64,000 bases of DNA from Rhizobium sp. NLR16a (GCF_017948245.1 NZ_CP072865.1:769501-833500), one strand, 5' to 3'. Positions 36,322-46,201 are shown, numbered from the stretch's first letter. Notes: generated by a model from the letters alone, not told the origin. A program made the numbers and translations.

Positions 36322-38235
36322 ATGTTTCTGCGACCCCTCTTCCGCCTGTTTGAAACCTGGATCGATCCGTTCCGCCGGCGCGACGACTTGCAGCCGCCGC
36401 GCGCTACGCTCGGTTTCATCTGGTTCTACATCGGCCAGGCGAAGATGCCGTTCATCGCCATGCTCATTCTCGGCGGCACGTCGGCGGCAATCGAGGCCGC
36501 ACTCTTCTGGTTCGTCGGACGCCTCGTCGATATTCTCGCTAGTATTGCGCCCGGCGCCGGCTGGAGCGGTCTTATCGCGGCCCATGGCGGCGAGCTGTTC
36601 GGCATGCTCGCTCTCATCGGGCTCGTGCGCTTCGTCGTTGCCTTCCTGATTGCCCTCGTCGATCAGCAGGTGATCACGCCGGGCTTCTACAATCTAGCAC
36701 GTTGGCAATCTTATCTCCATGTCTCAAGGCAATCATTGTCGTTCTTTCAGAGCGATTTCTCCGGGCGTATCGTCACCAAGGTCTGGTCGGCCGGCCAGGC
36801 AACCGGGGATCTCGTCACCTCGTTGATGGAAAGCGTCTGGTTTGTCGGAATTTATGCGGTAACGACGCTGGTGCTCGTCGCCAGGCTGGACTTTACGCTC
36901 GCCGCCGTCGTGCTGTTCTGGCTTGGCGCCTTCAGCCTGCTTGCCCGCCACTTCGTCCCACGGATCCGCCATCACTCGCGCGAAACGGCGGAGGCCGGAT
37001 CGATGCTGAACGGCCGGATGGTCGACGCCTATAGCAATATGCAGACACTGAAGCTGTTCGCGCGCGATGAAGAGAGCGACCGCTACATGCGCCAAGGTTT
37101 CGATATCTATCAGGACACGGTGATGCGCTTCACGCGGTTCATTACCGGTGTGAGGGCCTCCATGGCGCTGCTCTCCGGCCTGATGATCGTGACGATGGCG
37201 GGCTTGAGCGTCGATCTCTGGCTGCGCGGCCTCGTCAGCTCGGGCGCGGTGGCGTTCTCGCTGGCGCTGGTGCTCCGGCTGAATTTCCTGCTCGGCAGGC
37301 TGATGACGCAGTTCAACGGCATCATGCGCAATCTCGGCACCATTCAGAACGCCGCCGAACTGATTTCGCAGCCGCTCGGGCTCGTCGATCGGCCGGATGC
37401 GAAGAGCCTGGTGATCCGCCAGCCCGGCGTCCGCTTTGACAATGTCTCCTTCCGCTACGGCAAGGGTCAGCAGCCCGTCGTCGAGAATTTCTCCCTGACC
37501 ATCCGCCCGGGCGAGAAGGTCGGGATCGTCGGGCGTTCGGGCGCCGGCAAATCAACGCTGATGAATCTGCTGCTGCGCCTCTATGACATCCAGGACGGCC
37601 ACATCTTGGTCGACGGTCAGGATATATCGGCCGTGACCCAGGAATCGCTGCGGATGCAGATCGGCGTCGTCAGCCAGGATACGTCGCTGCTGCACCGTTC
37701 CGTGCGCGACAATATCCTGTTCGGACGACCGGATGCCGGCGAGGAGCGGCTGGTCGACGCGGCCCGACGCGCCGAAGCTGTGGACTTCATTGCGCGCCTG
37801 CAGGATCAGCAGGGCCGTAGAGGTTTCGATGCGCATGTCGGCGAACGCGGCGTCAAACTATCGGGCGGGCAGCGGCAGCGCATCGCCATCGCGCGAGTCA
37901 TGCTGAAGGACGCGCCGATCCTGGTTCTCGACGAAGCGACGTCGGCGCTCGATTCGGAAGTGGAGGAAGCGATCCAGTCCAATCTCCATCGGATCATGGA
38001 GGGAAAGACAGTGCTCGCAATCGCCCACCGGCTTTCGACGATCGCCGCGCTCGACCGGCTGATCGTCGTCGACCTTGGCCGGATTATCGAGGAGGGCAGC
38101 CACGACGAGCTGCTTCGCCGCGGCGGGCTCTATGCGGAACTCTGGGCACGCCAGTCCGGCGGATTTCTCGCGTCCGACGAGGATGCAGGCTCAAGGATCG
38201 AGGACGAATTCCGCCATGAGGCCAAAATGGTTTGA
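36322..38235 (+). CDS. Second ABC exporter, fused membrane and ATPase domains
   Basis: 637 residues from the ATG at 36322; frames further upstream are antisense to the RHH gene. Same architecture as the exporter at 33968: six helices (about 35-325), Walker A VGRSGAGKST, signature LSGGQRQRIA, LVLDEATSALDSE and IAHRLST, all intact. The N-terminus (MFLRPLFRLFETWIDPFRR) parallels that of its neighbour (MFGWFEQRLNPFP). The 3' end overlaps the convergent endonuclease-family gene by 45 bases. Cargo unknown. Confidence 0.93.
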   Translation: MFLRPLFRLFETWIDPFRRRDDLQPPRATLGFIWFYIGQAKMPFIAMLILGGTSAAIEAALFWFVGRLVDILASIAPGAGWSGLIAAHGGELFGMLALIGLVRFVVAFLIALVDQQVITPGFYNLARWQSYLHVSRQSLSFFQSDFSGRIVTKVWSAGQATGDLVTSLMESVWFVGIYAVTTLVLVARLDFTLAAVVLFWLGAFSLLARHFVPRIRHHSRETAEAGSMLNGRMVDAYSNMQTLKLFARDEESDRYMRQGFDIYQDTVMRFTRFITGVRASMALLSGLMIVTMAGLSVDLWLRGLVSSGAVAFSLALVLRLNFLLGRLMTQFNGIMRNLGTIQNAAELISQPLGLVDRPDAKSLVIRQPGVRFDNVSFRYGKGQQPVVENFSLTIRPGEKVGIVGRSGAGKSTLMNLLLRLYDIQDGHILVDGQDISAVTQESLRMQIGVVSQDTSLLHRSVRDNILFGRPDAGEERLVDAARRAEAVDFIARLQDQQGRRGFDAHVGERGVKLSGGQRQRIAIARVMLKDAPILVLDEATSALDSEVEEAIQSNLHRIMEGKTVLAIAHRLSTIAALDRLIVVDLGRIIEEGSHDELLRRGGLYAELWARQSGGFLASDEDAGSRIEDEFRHEAKMV

Positions 38236-39123
38236 TCCGAAACTGTTCTCGATGCGGCGGACCGATTTCAGCCGCAGGGGCGCTTTGCTGAAGACGTGAT
38301 CGATCGAAATGCCGAGCGGGCCGGCGGCGATCGGCCATGTCGCAGGCTCCAGCGATGCGGTGCCCAAGCCTTGGCTGCGCATGAGATACTGCACATCCGG
38401 CGCCAGAATCGACGTATTGAAATCACCAGCAAGCACGAGCGGTCCCGGCAGCGAAGAGATAATCTCGGCGAGATCTTCGACTTCCAGGCCGTGGAATTCG
38501 TCATAATAGGGTTTGGTCAGGTGCGCGGCGAGCAAGTTGACCTTCTGGCCGTCGAAATCGATCGTCGAGATCGTCAGCCGGTTGCGCCACAGCAGGCCGA
38601 GGCTGCGGATGCGAGGTTCGATCAGCGGGCGCTTCGACAGGACGAGCGTATCGCATTGCTCCATGCCGACGCCGCAGCCGACGTAATAGGGGTATGTCTT
38701 CAGCAGTCGCGGCAATTCGGACAATACCGGTTCGGCCTCGAGGATGTTGACGACGTCGGCGCCGGATCCGATCGCCATGTCGGCGATATCAGCGCCGTTT
38801 GCGAAATTGTCATTCTCTATATTGAAGGACATCAGCTTGAAGAGAGCAGGGCGGCTCTCGTCTACCTTAGGCTCGACGAATTCACGCGCCATCACGATGC
38901 CGTGGACGGCGAGAACCATCGATGCGCCAAGTGTCAGCAGCGCGTACCAATGGCGCTTGAAGAGGAGGGCTATGCCGGAGGCCACTGCTGCGGCCGCTGC
39001 CAGATGGATCTGGAAGCTATAAAAAAGAGAAAGCAGATAGAAATCTTTGGCATAGCGCAGCGAGATGATAGCGAGAACGAGGGTTGTGAGAACGCTCATT
39101 ACGCAAAAGATCGTGTCTCTCAT
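38191..39123 (-). CDS. Membrane-anchored endonuclease/exonuclease/phosphatase-family protein
   Basis: 310 residues. Three N-terminal membrane segments (about 8-25, 33-55, 60-80) then an EEP domain with FNIEN (N/E), DVVNILEAEP (E), AAHLTKP, LVLAGDFNTS (D-x-N) and the final SIDHVF and NHFGLMAEF (H). The catalytic set seems complete, so an active phosphodiesterase acting at the periplasmic face is likely; substrate unknown. Its last 15 codons overlap the ABC gene on the other strand. Confidence 0.85.
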   Translation of the reverse strand: MRDTIFCVMSVLTTLVLAIISLRYAKDFYLLSLFYSFQIHLAAAAAVASGIALLFKRHWYALLTLGASMVLAVHGIVMAREFVEPKVDESRPALFKLMSFNIENDNFANGADIADMAIGSGADVVNILEAEPVLSELPRLLKTYPYYVGCGVGMEQCDTLVLSKRPLIEPRIRSLGLLWRNRLTISTIDFDGQKVNLLAAHLTKPYYDEFHGLEVEDLAEIISSLPGPLVLAGDFNTSILAPDVQYLMRSQGLGTASLEPATWPIAAGPLGISIDHVFSKAPLRLKSVRRIENSFGSNHFGLMAEFVLDP

Positions 39124-39409
39124 CCGCTCGGGTCCGGCTGGCTGGCATCGTTGCGGTTGCGCCTAACACGGTGGCTTTTGTGTTGCAATGCAACATAAGG
39201 GCAAGCGGGTGTTTGCCGTAAAAAATTCATCTGAAATTTCCCGCGACATTGTGCCCTCATCCCCTTGCCAAGGCTGGACATAATTTGCGATCAAGCTTAG
39301 AACGCGCCGGATTGCCGGGGAATCTATGGCCGAAATGTGTCCAGATCGATTCGTCAGCAGAGGGGGCGGGGCGGAATTCCGCGATAATTGCGCAGAGGAT
39401 GGTTAAGCC

Positions 39410-39988
39410 GTGAGCGAACACGTAACGACAAGCGAGGCTTCAGCAGAGCCCACTCGCCGTGATTTCCTTTATCTCACCACTGGTATGGCGGGCGCTGTCG
39501 GCGCCGTTGCTGTCGCATGGCCGTTCATCGACCAGATGCGTCCGGATGCATCGACGCTGGCGCTTGCCTCCATCGAAGTCGATGTCGCGAGCCTTGAGCC
39601 CGGCATGTCGCTGACGGTCAAGTGGCGCGGCAAGCCGATCTTTATCCGCAACCGCACACCGGAGGAAGTGAAAGCGGCAGCTGATGTTCCGCTGGCGGAT
39701 CTCAAGGATCCGATCGCGCGCAACGCAAACCTTCCACCTGAAGCGCAGGCAACCGGTGTTGACCGTTCGGGTGGCAAGGACAAGGAAAATTGGATCGTCA
39801 TGATCGGCACCTGCACCCATCTCGGTTGCGTTCCGCTCGGTCAGGCCGGTGAGTACAATGGTTGGTTCTGTCCCTGCCATGGCTCGGTCTACGACACGGC
39901 CGGCCGCATTCGCAAAGGCCCTGCGCCGCAGAACCTGGCGATTCCGACCTTTTCATTTGTGTCCGATACCAAAATCAAGATCGGTTGA
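39410..39988 (+). CDS. petA: Cytochrome bc1 Rieske iron-sulfur subunit
   Basis: Ubiquinol-cytochrome c reductase subunit carrying the 2Fe-2S cluster; periplasmic side of the inner membrane. 192 residues. Twin-arginine motif RRDFL (16-20) and one membrane segment (about 22-40) are followed by the cluster loops CTHLGC (Cys135, His137, Cys140) and CPCH (Cys154, Cys156, His157). The start at 39410 is GTG, a frequent alternative in this genome. First gene of petABC. Confidence 0.97.
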   Translation: MSEHVTTSEASAEPTRRDFLYLTTGMAGAVGAVAVAWPFIDQMRPDASTLALASIEVDVASLEPGMSLTVKWRGKPIFIRNRTPEEVKAAADVPLADLKDPIARNANLPPEAQATGVDRSGGKDKENWIVMIGTCTHLGCVPLGQAGEYNGWFCPCHGSVYDTAGRIRKGPAPQNLAIPTFSFVSDTKIKIG

Positions 39989-40002
39989 GGGGAGACTGAT
40001 TT

Positions 40003-41283
40003 ATGAGTGGCCATTCCAGCTACGAACCATCAACCGGCTTCGAAAAATGGGTCGATGCGCGCCTGCCTCTGCCGCGCATGGTCTATGACAGCTTCGTGGC
40101 ATATCCGGTTCCCAGAAACCTGAACTACGCCTATACCTTCGGCGCGATGCTTTCCGTGATGCTGATCGTGCAGATCCTGACGGGTGTCGTGCTCGCCATG
40201 CACTACGCCGCCGACACGACGATCGCTTTCAACTCCGTTGAAAAGATCATGCGCGACGTAAACCACGGGTGGCTGCTGCGCTACCTGCATGCCAACGGCG
40301 CATCCTTCTTCTTCGTTGCCGTCTATCTGCACATTGCCCGGGGCCTCTACTATGGCTCTTACAAGGCACCGCGCGAAATCCTCTGGATCCTGGGCGTGGT
40401 CATCTACCTGCTGATGATGGCGACGGGCTTCATGGGCTACGTCCTGCCCTGGGGGCAGATGTCCTTCTGGGGCGCGACCGTCATTACCGGCTTCTTTTCG
40501 GCCTTCCCGCTGGTCGGCGAATGGGTGCAGCAGTTCCTGCTGGGCGGCTTTGCCGTCGATCAGCCGACGCTGAACCGTTTCTTCTCGCTGCATTACCTGC
40601 TGCCTTTCATGATTGCGGGCGTCGTCGTCCTGCATATCTGGGCGCTGCATGTGACCGGCCAGACGAACCCGACCGGCGTCGAGGTCAAGACGAAGACGGA
40701 CACGGTGCGTTTCACGCCCTATGCGACGATGAAGGACGCCCTCGGCGTCTCCGTCTTTCTGCTCGTTTACGCCTATTTCGTCTTCTACCTGCCGAACTTC
40801 CTCGGTCACGCCGATAACTACATCCCGGCCGATCCGTTGAAGACGCCCGCCCACATCGTTCCCGAATGGTACTTCCTGCCGTTCTACGCGATGCTGCGTT
40901 CGATCACCTTCAACATCGGCCCGATCGACTCCAAACTCGGTGGCGTGCTCGTGATGTTCGGCGCAATCATCGTGCTCTTCTTCCTGCCGTGGCTTGACAC
41001 CTCGAAGGTCCGTTCGGCGGTCTATCGTCCCTGGTACAAGCTGTTCTTCTGGCTGTTCGTGCTCAACGCGATCATCCTCGGCTGGCTCGGTTCGCAGCCT
41101 GCGGAAGGCAGCTACGTCATCGTGTCGCAGATCTGCACGCTTCTCTACTTCGCCTTCTTCCTGGTCGCGATGCCAGTTCTGGGTCTGGTGGAAACGCCGC
41201 GCCGCATCCCGAACTCGATCACTGAAGCGGTGCTTGAAAAGCGCAACAAGACCACTGGCGCCGCCGCGGCGGCCAATGCGTAA
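40003..41283 (+). CDS. petB: Cytochrome b of the bc1 complex
   Basis: 426 residues, polytopic. Axial histidines appear in the paired helices (AMHYAADT ... [38 protein letters not shown]) and the quinol-site PEWYFLPFY motif is present. Length equals the full bacterial cytochrome b (eight helices). GGGGAGA precedes ATG 40003; spacing to petA is 14 bases. Confidence 0.97.
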   Translation: MSGHSSYEPSTGFEKWVDARLPLPRMVYDSFVAYPVPRNLNYAYTFGAMLSVMLIVQILTGVVLAMHYAADTTIAFNSVEKIMRDVNHGWLLRYLHANGASFFFVAVYLHIARGLYYGSYKAPREILWILGVVIYLLMMATGFMGYVLPWGQMSFWGATVITGFFSAFPLVGEWVQQFLLGGFAVDQPTLNRFFSLHYLLPFMIAGVVVLHIWALHVTGQTNPTGVEVKTKTDTVRFTPYATMKDALGVSVFLLVYAYFVFYLPNFLGHADNYIPADPLKTPAHIVPEWYFLPFYAMLRSITFNIGPIDSKLGGVLVMFGAIIVLFFLPWLDTSKVRSAVYRPWYKLFFWLFVLNAIILGWLGSQPAEGSYVIVSQICTLLYFAFFLVAMPVLGLVETPRRIPNSITEAVLEKRNKTTGAAAAANA

Positions 41284-41308
41284 GCGAGCGACGGAAGGGA
41301 ATAGAACT

Positions 41309-42193
41309 ATGAAAACGCTTGTTGCAAGCATTCTGCCGCTTGCCGTCGCCGCTCTCCTTGGCAGTGCCGCTTTCGCAGAGGAAGCGACGCCCGCGAATGG
41401 TGCAGCTCCCGCGCATCACGAGGAAGGCGCGACGCCGCACTATCCGCTAAAGGAACCAAAGGAGCAGGAATGGAGCTTTGCAGGCCCCTTCGGCCACTAC
41501 GACAAGGCTCAGCTCCAGCGCGGTCTCAAGGTTTACACGGAAGTCTGTTCTGCCTGCCATTCGATGAGCCTCGTGCCTTTCCGCACGCTCGACGAACTCG
41601 GTTATTCCGAGGCACAGGTGAAGGCATTCGCTGCCAATTACGAAGTTCAGGACGGGCCGGACTCGGCCGGCGAAATGTTCACCCGCAAGGCAGTCCCTTC
41701 GGATCATTTCCCATCGCCCTTCGCCAATGCTGAAGCGGCGGCTGCGTCCAACAACGGTGCGGCTCCGCCTGATTTTTCGCTGATCGCCAAGGCCCGTGAG
41801 GTCGAGCGCGGCTTCCCGCAATTCGTCTTTGACATCTTTACGCAGTATCAGGAAAGCGGCCCGGACTACATCTACTCGCTGCTGACCGGCTATGAAGAGC
41901 CGCCATCCGGCTTCCAGGTGGCTCAGGGCGCGCATTATAACCCGTATTTCCATGCTGCCGCCGTTCTCGCTATGCCGAAGCCGCTTTCCGACGGCCAGGT
42001 AACGTATGACGACGGCGCGCCGGCGACTGTCGATCAGTACGCCAAGGACGTTTCCGCTTTTCTGATGTGGGCCGCTGAACCGCATCTCGAGGAGCGCAAG
42101 CGCACCGGCTTCATGGTCATGGTGTTCCTGGCGATCTTTACGGTGCTGATCTACCTGACAAAGCGCTCGGTTTACGCCAACAAGGAACATTGA
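41309..42193 (+). CDS. petC: Cytochrome c1 of the bc1 complex
   Basis: 294 residues from ATG 41309 (GGAAGGG upstream). Signal peptide (1-23), heme motif CSACHS with Cys80, Cys83 and His84, and a C-terminal membrane anchor (VMVFLAIFTVLIYLT). The sixth ligand Met lies in a later AMPKPL segment. Upstream in-frame ATGs lie inside petB. Ends the petABC operon at the terminator 42216-42240. Confidence 0.97.
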   Translation: MKTLVASILPLAVAALLGSAAFAEEATPANGAAPAHHEEGATPHYPLKEPKEQEWSFAGPFGHYDKAQLQRGLKVYTEVCSACHSMSLVPFRTLDELGYSEAQVKAFAANYEVQDGPDSAGEMFTRKAVPSDHFPSPFANAEAAAASNNGAAPPDFSLIAKAREVERGFPQFVFDIFTQYQESGPDYIYSLLTGYEEPPSGFQVAQGAHYNPYFHAAAVLAMPKPLSDGQVTYDDGAPATVDQYAKDVSAFLMWAAEPHLEERKRTGFMVMVFLAIFTVLIYLTKRSVYANKEH

Positions 42194-42215
42194 GCGTTCC
42201 GTGTCCGAATTCGAA

Positions 42216-42240
42216 AGGCGGCTTGCGAGCCGCCTTTTTT
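42216..42240 (+). terminator. petABC terminator
   Basis: Perfect 8-bp stem AGGCGGCT (42216-42223)/AGCCGCCT (42228-42235), tetraloop TGCG, then a T run to 42240. Confidence 0.92.
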
Positions 42241-42307
42241 GTTGGTTCCACCCCCGGCAATTGATAGGGTGCAGCCGGTTTTATGCGCTCGCAGATACGG
42301 ACTTTCC

Positions 42308-42850
42308 ATGAACAATATGCTTTCGGAGCTTGCCGCCAGCATCCGCTCCATTCCTGACTATCCCAAGCCCGGCATCATTTTCCGCGACATCACCACGCTG
42401 CTCGGCAATCCCCGCGCTTTCCGCCGCGCGGTCGACGAACTCGTGCAGCCTTATGCGGGCCTGAAGATCGACAAGATCGCCGGCATGGAGGCTCGCGGCT
42501 TCATCCTCGGCGGTGCGGTGGCGCACCAGCTTTCCTCGGGCTTCGTGCCGATCCGCAAGAAGGGCAAGCTGCCGCATGACACCGTGCGGATCGCCTACAG
42601 CCTGGAATATGGCGTCGACGAGATGGAGATGCATCGTGATGCGGTCGAGCCTGGGGAGAAGGTGATCCTGGTCGACGATCTCATCGCCACCGGCGGCACG
42701 GCCGTGGGGGCGACGCAGCTTCTGCGCCAAATGGGCGCGGAAGTGGTCGGTGCCTGCTTCGTCATCGACCTGCCCGATCTTGGCGGTCGCAGGAAGCTGG
42801 AAGAACTCGGCGTCGTGGTGCACACGCTGGTCGAATTCACTGGACACTGA
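42308..42850 (+). CDS. apt: Adenine phosphoribosyltransferase
   Basis: Salvages adenine to AMP with PRPP. 180 residues from ATG 42308. The PRPP-binding motif is [14 protein letters not shown], and the N-terminal [13 protein letters not shown] and ARGFILG segments are family-specific. Monocistronic; the stop codon lies in the 5' arm of a hairpin shared with the convergent MaoC gene. Confidence 0.96.
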   Translation: MNNMLSELAASIRSIPDYPKPGIIFRDITTLLGNPRAFRRAVDELVQPYAGLKIDKIAGMEARGFILGGAVAHQLSSGFVPIRKKGKLPHDTVRIAYSLEYGVDEMEMHRDAVEPGEKVILVDDLIATGGTAVGATQLLRQMGAEVVGACFVIDLPDLGGRRKLEELGVVVHTLVEFTGH

Positions 42851-42872
42851 CCCCTGTTGCGACGGGGTCAGT
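42846..42872. terminator. Bidirectional hairpin holding both convergent stop codons
   Basis: ACTGACCCC (42846-42854) pairs with GGGGTCAGT (42864-42872). The apt TGA (42848-42850) is in the left arm and the MaoC-gene TGA (42870-42868, minus) in the right arm. No T run. Confidence 0.55.
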
Positions 42873-43335
42873 CGTACTCCAGCACACCGCTTTCGAAGCG
42901 CATCACCGGATCGCCGTTCTGATTGACGCCTTCGCAGAGAATGGTGTTGAGGTGCCACCCCGGCCGCGACGCGAGCGGCCGGCTGGAGAGAAGGGCGACG
43001 GAATAGCTCACGACGTCGCCTGCAAAGACGGGCCGCAGCCATTGCAGCTTCTGAAAACCGGGCGAGGGGCCGAGGTTCGGTGCCGTCAGGCCTCTTTCCC
43101 TAAGCGCGATGCTTTGCTTTTTCCAGAAGGCGAGGAAGGTCCGCATCCAGGCGGCCGTGGTATGCCAGCCCGAGGCGCAGAGGCCGCCGAAAAGGGTGTC
43201 TTTCGCCGCTTCCTTGTCGATATGAAAACGCTGCGGATCGTAGCGTCCGGCAAAGCGGATGATGTCTTCCTCGGTGAAGGCATAGCTGCCGATTTCGGCC
43301 TTCGCGCCGAAAGGATAAAGTTCGGCCATTCTCAT
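42868..43335 (-). CDS. MaoC-like hotdog-fold dehydratase, second of a pair
   Basis: 155 residues from ATG 43335, which overlaps the previous stop (ATGA). Hotdog-fold MaoC features: YPFGAKAEIGSYAFTEEDII, FAGRYDPQRFHIDKEAA (D/H of the hydratase motif) and FGGLCASGWHT. Likely acts on an enoyl-CoA; the pair may form a heterodimer. Substrate unknown. Confidence 0.85.
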   Translation of the reverse strand: MRMAELYPFGAKAEIGSYAFTEEDIIRFAGRYDPQRFHIDKEAAKDTLFGGLCASGWHTTAAWMRTFLAFWKKQSIALRERGLTAPNLGPSPGFQKLQWLRPVFAGDVVSYSVALLSSRPLASRPGWHLNTILCEGVNQNGDPVMRFESGVLEYD

Positions 43336-43820
43336 GCCGGCAGCTCCGGGTTCATATCGGCGTCCTGCGGGGGGCGCATGCGGATCATGACCGAATTCTC
43401 CGAAAGGCAGACGAGTTCGCCGCGCTGGTTTTCCAGCACGTGGCGGAATTTGACGATGCCCATGCCGGGGCGCGAGCGCATCGGCCGCGTTTCGAGTACG
43501 CTCGAATGGCCCTGCAGCGTATCGCCCGCGAGCACCGGCTTTCGCCATTCCATCAGATCGATGCCCGGCGCCCCCTCGCAGAGGGCGTTCAATATATAGC
43601 TGTCGGCCATCATGCGCATGAGCATTGCTGAGGTATGCCAGCCGGAAGCGGCAAGTCCGCCGAGGATGCTGGCGCGGCCGGCAGCTTCGTCGAGATGCAT
43701 CGGCTGCGGGTCGAATTCTCTGGCGAACTCGATGATTTCTGCGGCGAGCACCAGCTTGGGACCGAGGGGGAAACGGTGTCCGGGCTCGAAATCTTCGAAA
43801 GACAGCTTTTCTGCCGGCAT
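43332..43820 (-). CDS. MaoC-like hotdog-fold dehydratase, first of a pair
   Basis: 162 residues from the ATG at 43820 (GGAGGAGAAA upstream); ATG 43835 has no ribosome site. FEDFEPGHRFPLGPKLV, FAREFDPQPMHLDEAAG (Asp/His catalytic motif) and LGGLAASGWHT match the MaoC family. The two consecutive MaoC genes share about the same length and motifs, so they arose by duplication. Confidence 0.87.
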   Translation of the reverse strand: MPAEKLSFEDFEPGHRFPLGPKLVLAAEIIEFAREFDPQPMHLDEAAGRASILGGLAASGWHTSAMLMRMMADSYILNALCEGAPGIDLMEWRKPVLAGDTLQGHSSVLETRPMRSRPGMGIVKFRHVLENQRGELVCLSENSVMIRMRPPQDADMNPELPA

Positions 43821-43898
43821 TTTCTCCTCCGCCATATGCAGCGCATAATGCTTACAATAGCATCCGCGCGGGCTCAATGATTCCGGGGAGAAACCGGT

Positions 43899-44975
43899 AT
43901 GACTGAACTGAGGTCGATACTCGACGAAGCGGCGCGCGAGGGGCTAATTTCGCCGGAAGCGGGTGGGCGTCTTCTGCCGTTTCTCATCGAGCGCGGCGTT
44001 GCCGTTGCCGAAGCGCCGGTGACAACAACAGCCGAACCGCAGCAAACATGGTCGGATACCGAGATGCCGCGCTTCGTGCGCGGCTTCCACGACGTGCTGA
44101 TCACCATCGGCGTTATTGTCGCGGTCGTCGGCCTCTGGGGGCTGGCGCCACTTTACGCCGTGCCGGTTGCCATCATCGTGCTTTCGGAAATCCTGGTGCG
44201 GCGCCAGCGGCTCGCTTTGCCGGCTGTCAGCCTGACGATCGCACTGTTCTGCTGGACATTTTTGATGATGTCCCGCGTCTTCACGCCGTGGACCTCCGAA
44301 ATCGGGGCGGATCTGACGCAGTTCGTCGCCGGCTTTCCGATCCTGCTCGGCGTCTATTATGTCCGCTATCGCGTGCCGTTGTCGCTGGCGCTCACCATCA
44401 TGTCGACGCTTGCTTTGGTGCTCACGCTGCTTTTGCGACTGGTGCAAGGTCTCAGCGGCAATCCCGCGTTTTTTGTCGATCATCTTGGTGTGCTGGCCGC
44501 GGTCGCTTTCGTGTGCGCGCTCGGCCTGTTCGCGACGGCGCTTTATTTCGATCTCGGCGACCGGCTGCGGCGGACGACGCGTTCGGATATCGCCTTTTGG
44601 CTGCATCTCGGCGCGGCGCCGGCGCTGCTCTACAGTGCCGTCTCCCTACTGTCGTTCGGGGAAAGCGGCAGGATCTTCGACCTGGCGAACATGTCGGCCC
44701 GGACTCCCGTGGTCGTCGCGACCGTGGCGGCGCTGATGCTGATCGGCCTCGTCATCGATCGTCGCGCCTTCGTCACGTCGGGGCTGCTGTCCCTCGGCTT
44801 TGCGATCTTCAGCGTCGTTCGGAAGGGAAATGCGACTGTCGACACCTACATCTTCACGACGCTGATCGTCGTCGGCGCGATCGTGCTCATTATCGGAACA
44901 GGCTGGATGCCGCTTCGGCGGCTGGTGCTCAGGGCACTGCCGCCGGCAATCGCAAACAGGCTGCCGCCCGGTTAA
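43899..44975 (+). CDS. Polytopic membrane protein (DUF2157-like)
   Basis: 358 residues with about nine or ten membrane segments from residue 65 onward. The soluble N-terminus (LDEAAREGLISPEAGGRLLP) resembles that of DUF2157 membrane proteins. Function unknown. Divergent from the MaoC pair (79-base gap) and convergent with ychF (16-base gap). Confidence 0.75.
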   Translation: MTELRSILDEAAREGLISPEAGGRLLPFLIERGVAVAEAPVTTTAEPQQTWSDTEMPRFVRGFHDVLITIGVIVAVVGLWGLAPLYAVPVAIIVLSEILVRRQRLALPAVSLTIALFCWTFLMMSRVFTPWTSEIGADLTQFVAGFPILLGVYYVRYRVPLSLALTIMSTLALVLTLLLRLVQGLSGNPAFFVDHLGVLAAVAFVCALGLFATALYFDLGDRLRRTTRSDIAFWLHLGAAPALLYSAVSLLSFGESGRIFDLANMSARTPVVVATVAALMLIGLVIDRRAFVTSGLLSLGFAIFSVVRKGNATVDTYIFTTLIVVGAIVLIIGTGWMPLRRLVLRALPPAIANRLPPG

Positions 44976-44991
44976 CGCGGCAACGATTTCA

Positions 44992-46095
44992 TCAGGTGTT
45001 GAAACGGAAGTGGATGACGTCGCCGTCCTGGACGACGTATTCCTTGCCTTCGTCGCGCGCCTTGCCGGCATCCTTGGCGCCAACTTCGCCATTGTACTTG
45101 ATGTAATCGTCGTAGGCGATGGTGTTGGCGCGGATGAAGCCGCGTTCGAAATCCGAGTGGATGACGCCGGCGGCCTGCGGCGCCTTGGTGCCGCGCTCGA
45201 TCGTCCAGGCGCGCGTCTCCTTCGGGCCGACGGTGAAATAGGTGATGAGGTCGAGCAGCTTGTAGCCGGCGCGAATCAGCCGGTCGAGGCCCGCCTCGTC
45301 AAGGCCGAGGGCAGAGAGGAATTCCTTGGCTTCCTCTTCGGCAAGCTGGGCGACCTCCGCTTCGATCGCCGCCGAGATGATGACGGTTTCGGCGCCCTGC
45401 TCCTTCGCCATGGCGGCGACGGCGGCGGTGAATTCGTTGCCGGTCGAGGCATCGCCTTCGGCGACATTGCAGACGTAGAGCACCGGATGCGAGGTGAGGA
45501 GGTTGAGGCCCTTGAGGATAGCGATCTCCTCGGCATCGAGCTTCGACAGCAGCGTGCGCACCGGCTTGCCTTCGTTGAGCAGCTTCAGCGAGGCTTCCAT
45601 GATCGGCAGCATCGCCATCGACTCCTTGTCCTTGCCGGTGGCGCGCTTGCGCGTCTGCTCAGTGCGGCGCTCCAGGCTCTCGAGATCGGCGAGCATCAGT
45701 TCGGTCTCGATCGTCTCGGCATCGGCGACAGGATTGATGCGGCCCTCGACATGGGTGATGTCGCTGTCCTCGAAACAACGCAACACGTGCACGATGGCGT
45801 CGACTTCGCGGATATTGGCGAGGAACTGGTTGCCGAGGCCTTCGCCCTTCGAGGCGCCGCGGACGAGGCCGGCGATATCGACGAAGGAGATGCGGGTCGG
45901 GATCAGTTCCTTGGACTTCGCGATGTCGGCGAGCTTGCGCATGCGCGGATCGGGCACCGCGACTTCGCCGGTGTTCGGCTCGATGGTGCAGAAGGGGTAG
46001 TTCGCCGCCTGCGCGGCCGCCGTCTTGGTGAGCGCGTTGAAGAGGGTCGATTTGCCGACGTTCGGCAGACCGACGATGCCGCATTTGAAGCCCAT
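44992..46095 (-). CDS. ychF: Redox-regulated ATPase YchF
   Basis: Obg-like translational GTPase/ATPase. 367 residues from the ATG at 46095 (MGFKCGIVGLPNVGKST); 12 upstream bases also open in frame. Walker A GLPNVGKS, DIAGLVRGASKGEGLG (switch II), and NVAEGD at the NKxD position, where N-x-x-E explains the ATP preference. C-terminal TGS domain VGAKDAGKARDEGKEYVV. Usually next to pth and rplY in this group; here separated by clpS and a toxin-antitoxin pair. Confidence 0.97.
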   Translation of the reverse strand: MGFKCGIVGLPNVGKSTLFNALTKTAAAQAANYPFCTIEPNTGEVAVPDPRMRKLADIAKSKELIPTRISFVDIAGLVRGASKGEGLGNQFLANIREVDAIVHVLRCFEDSDITHVEGRINPVADAETIETELMLADLESLERRTEQTRKRATGKDKESMAMLPIMEASLKLLNEGKPVRTLLSKLDAEEIAILKGLNLLTSHPVLYVCNVAEGDASTGNEFTAAVAAMAKEQGAETVIISAAIEAEVAQLAEEEAKEFLSALGLDEAGLDRLIRAGYKLLDLITYFTVGPKETRAWTIERGTKAPQAAGVIHSDFERGFIRANTIAYDDYIKYNGEVGAKDAGKARDEGKEYVVQDGDVIHFRFNT

Positions 46096-46201
46096 GGCTT
46101 GATCCATATCTAGTGGTAAACTTTGCCCTGCCTATGCGGGAATGGCCGGCTCGGGTCAAGGGTTTGCGGCACGAATCGAAAAAGCAAGGCCGGCCGGCTT
46201 G

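Noticed and set aside
45010..46113. 367-codon frame antisense to ychF
   Set aside because: It is a shadow of ychF; no start or domain support.
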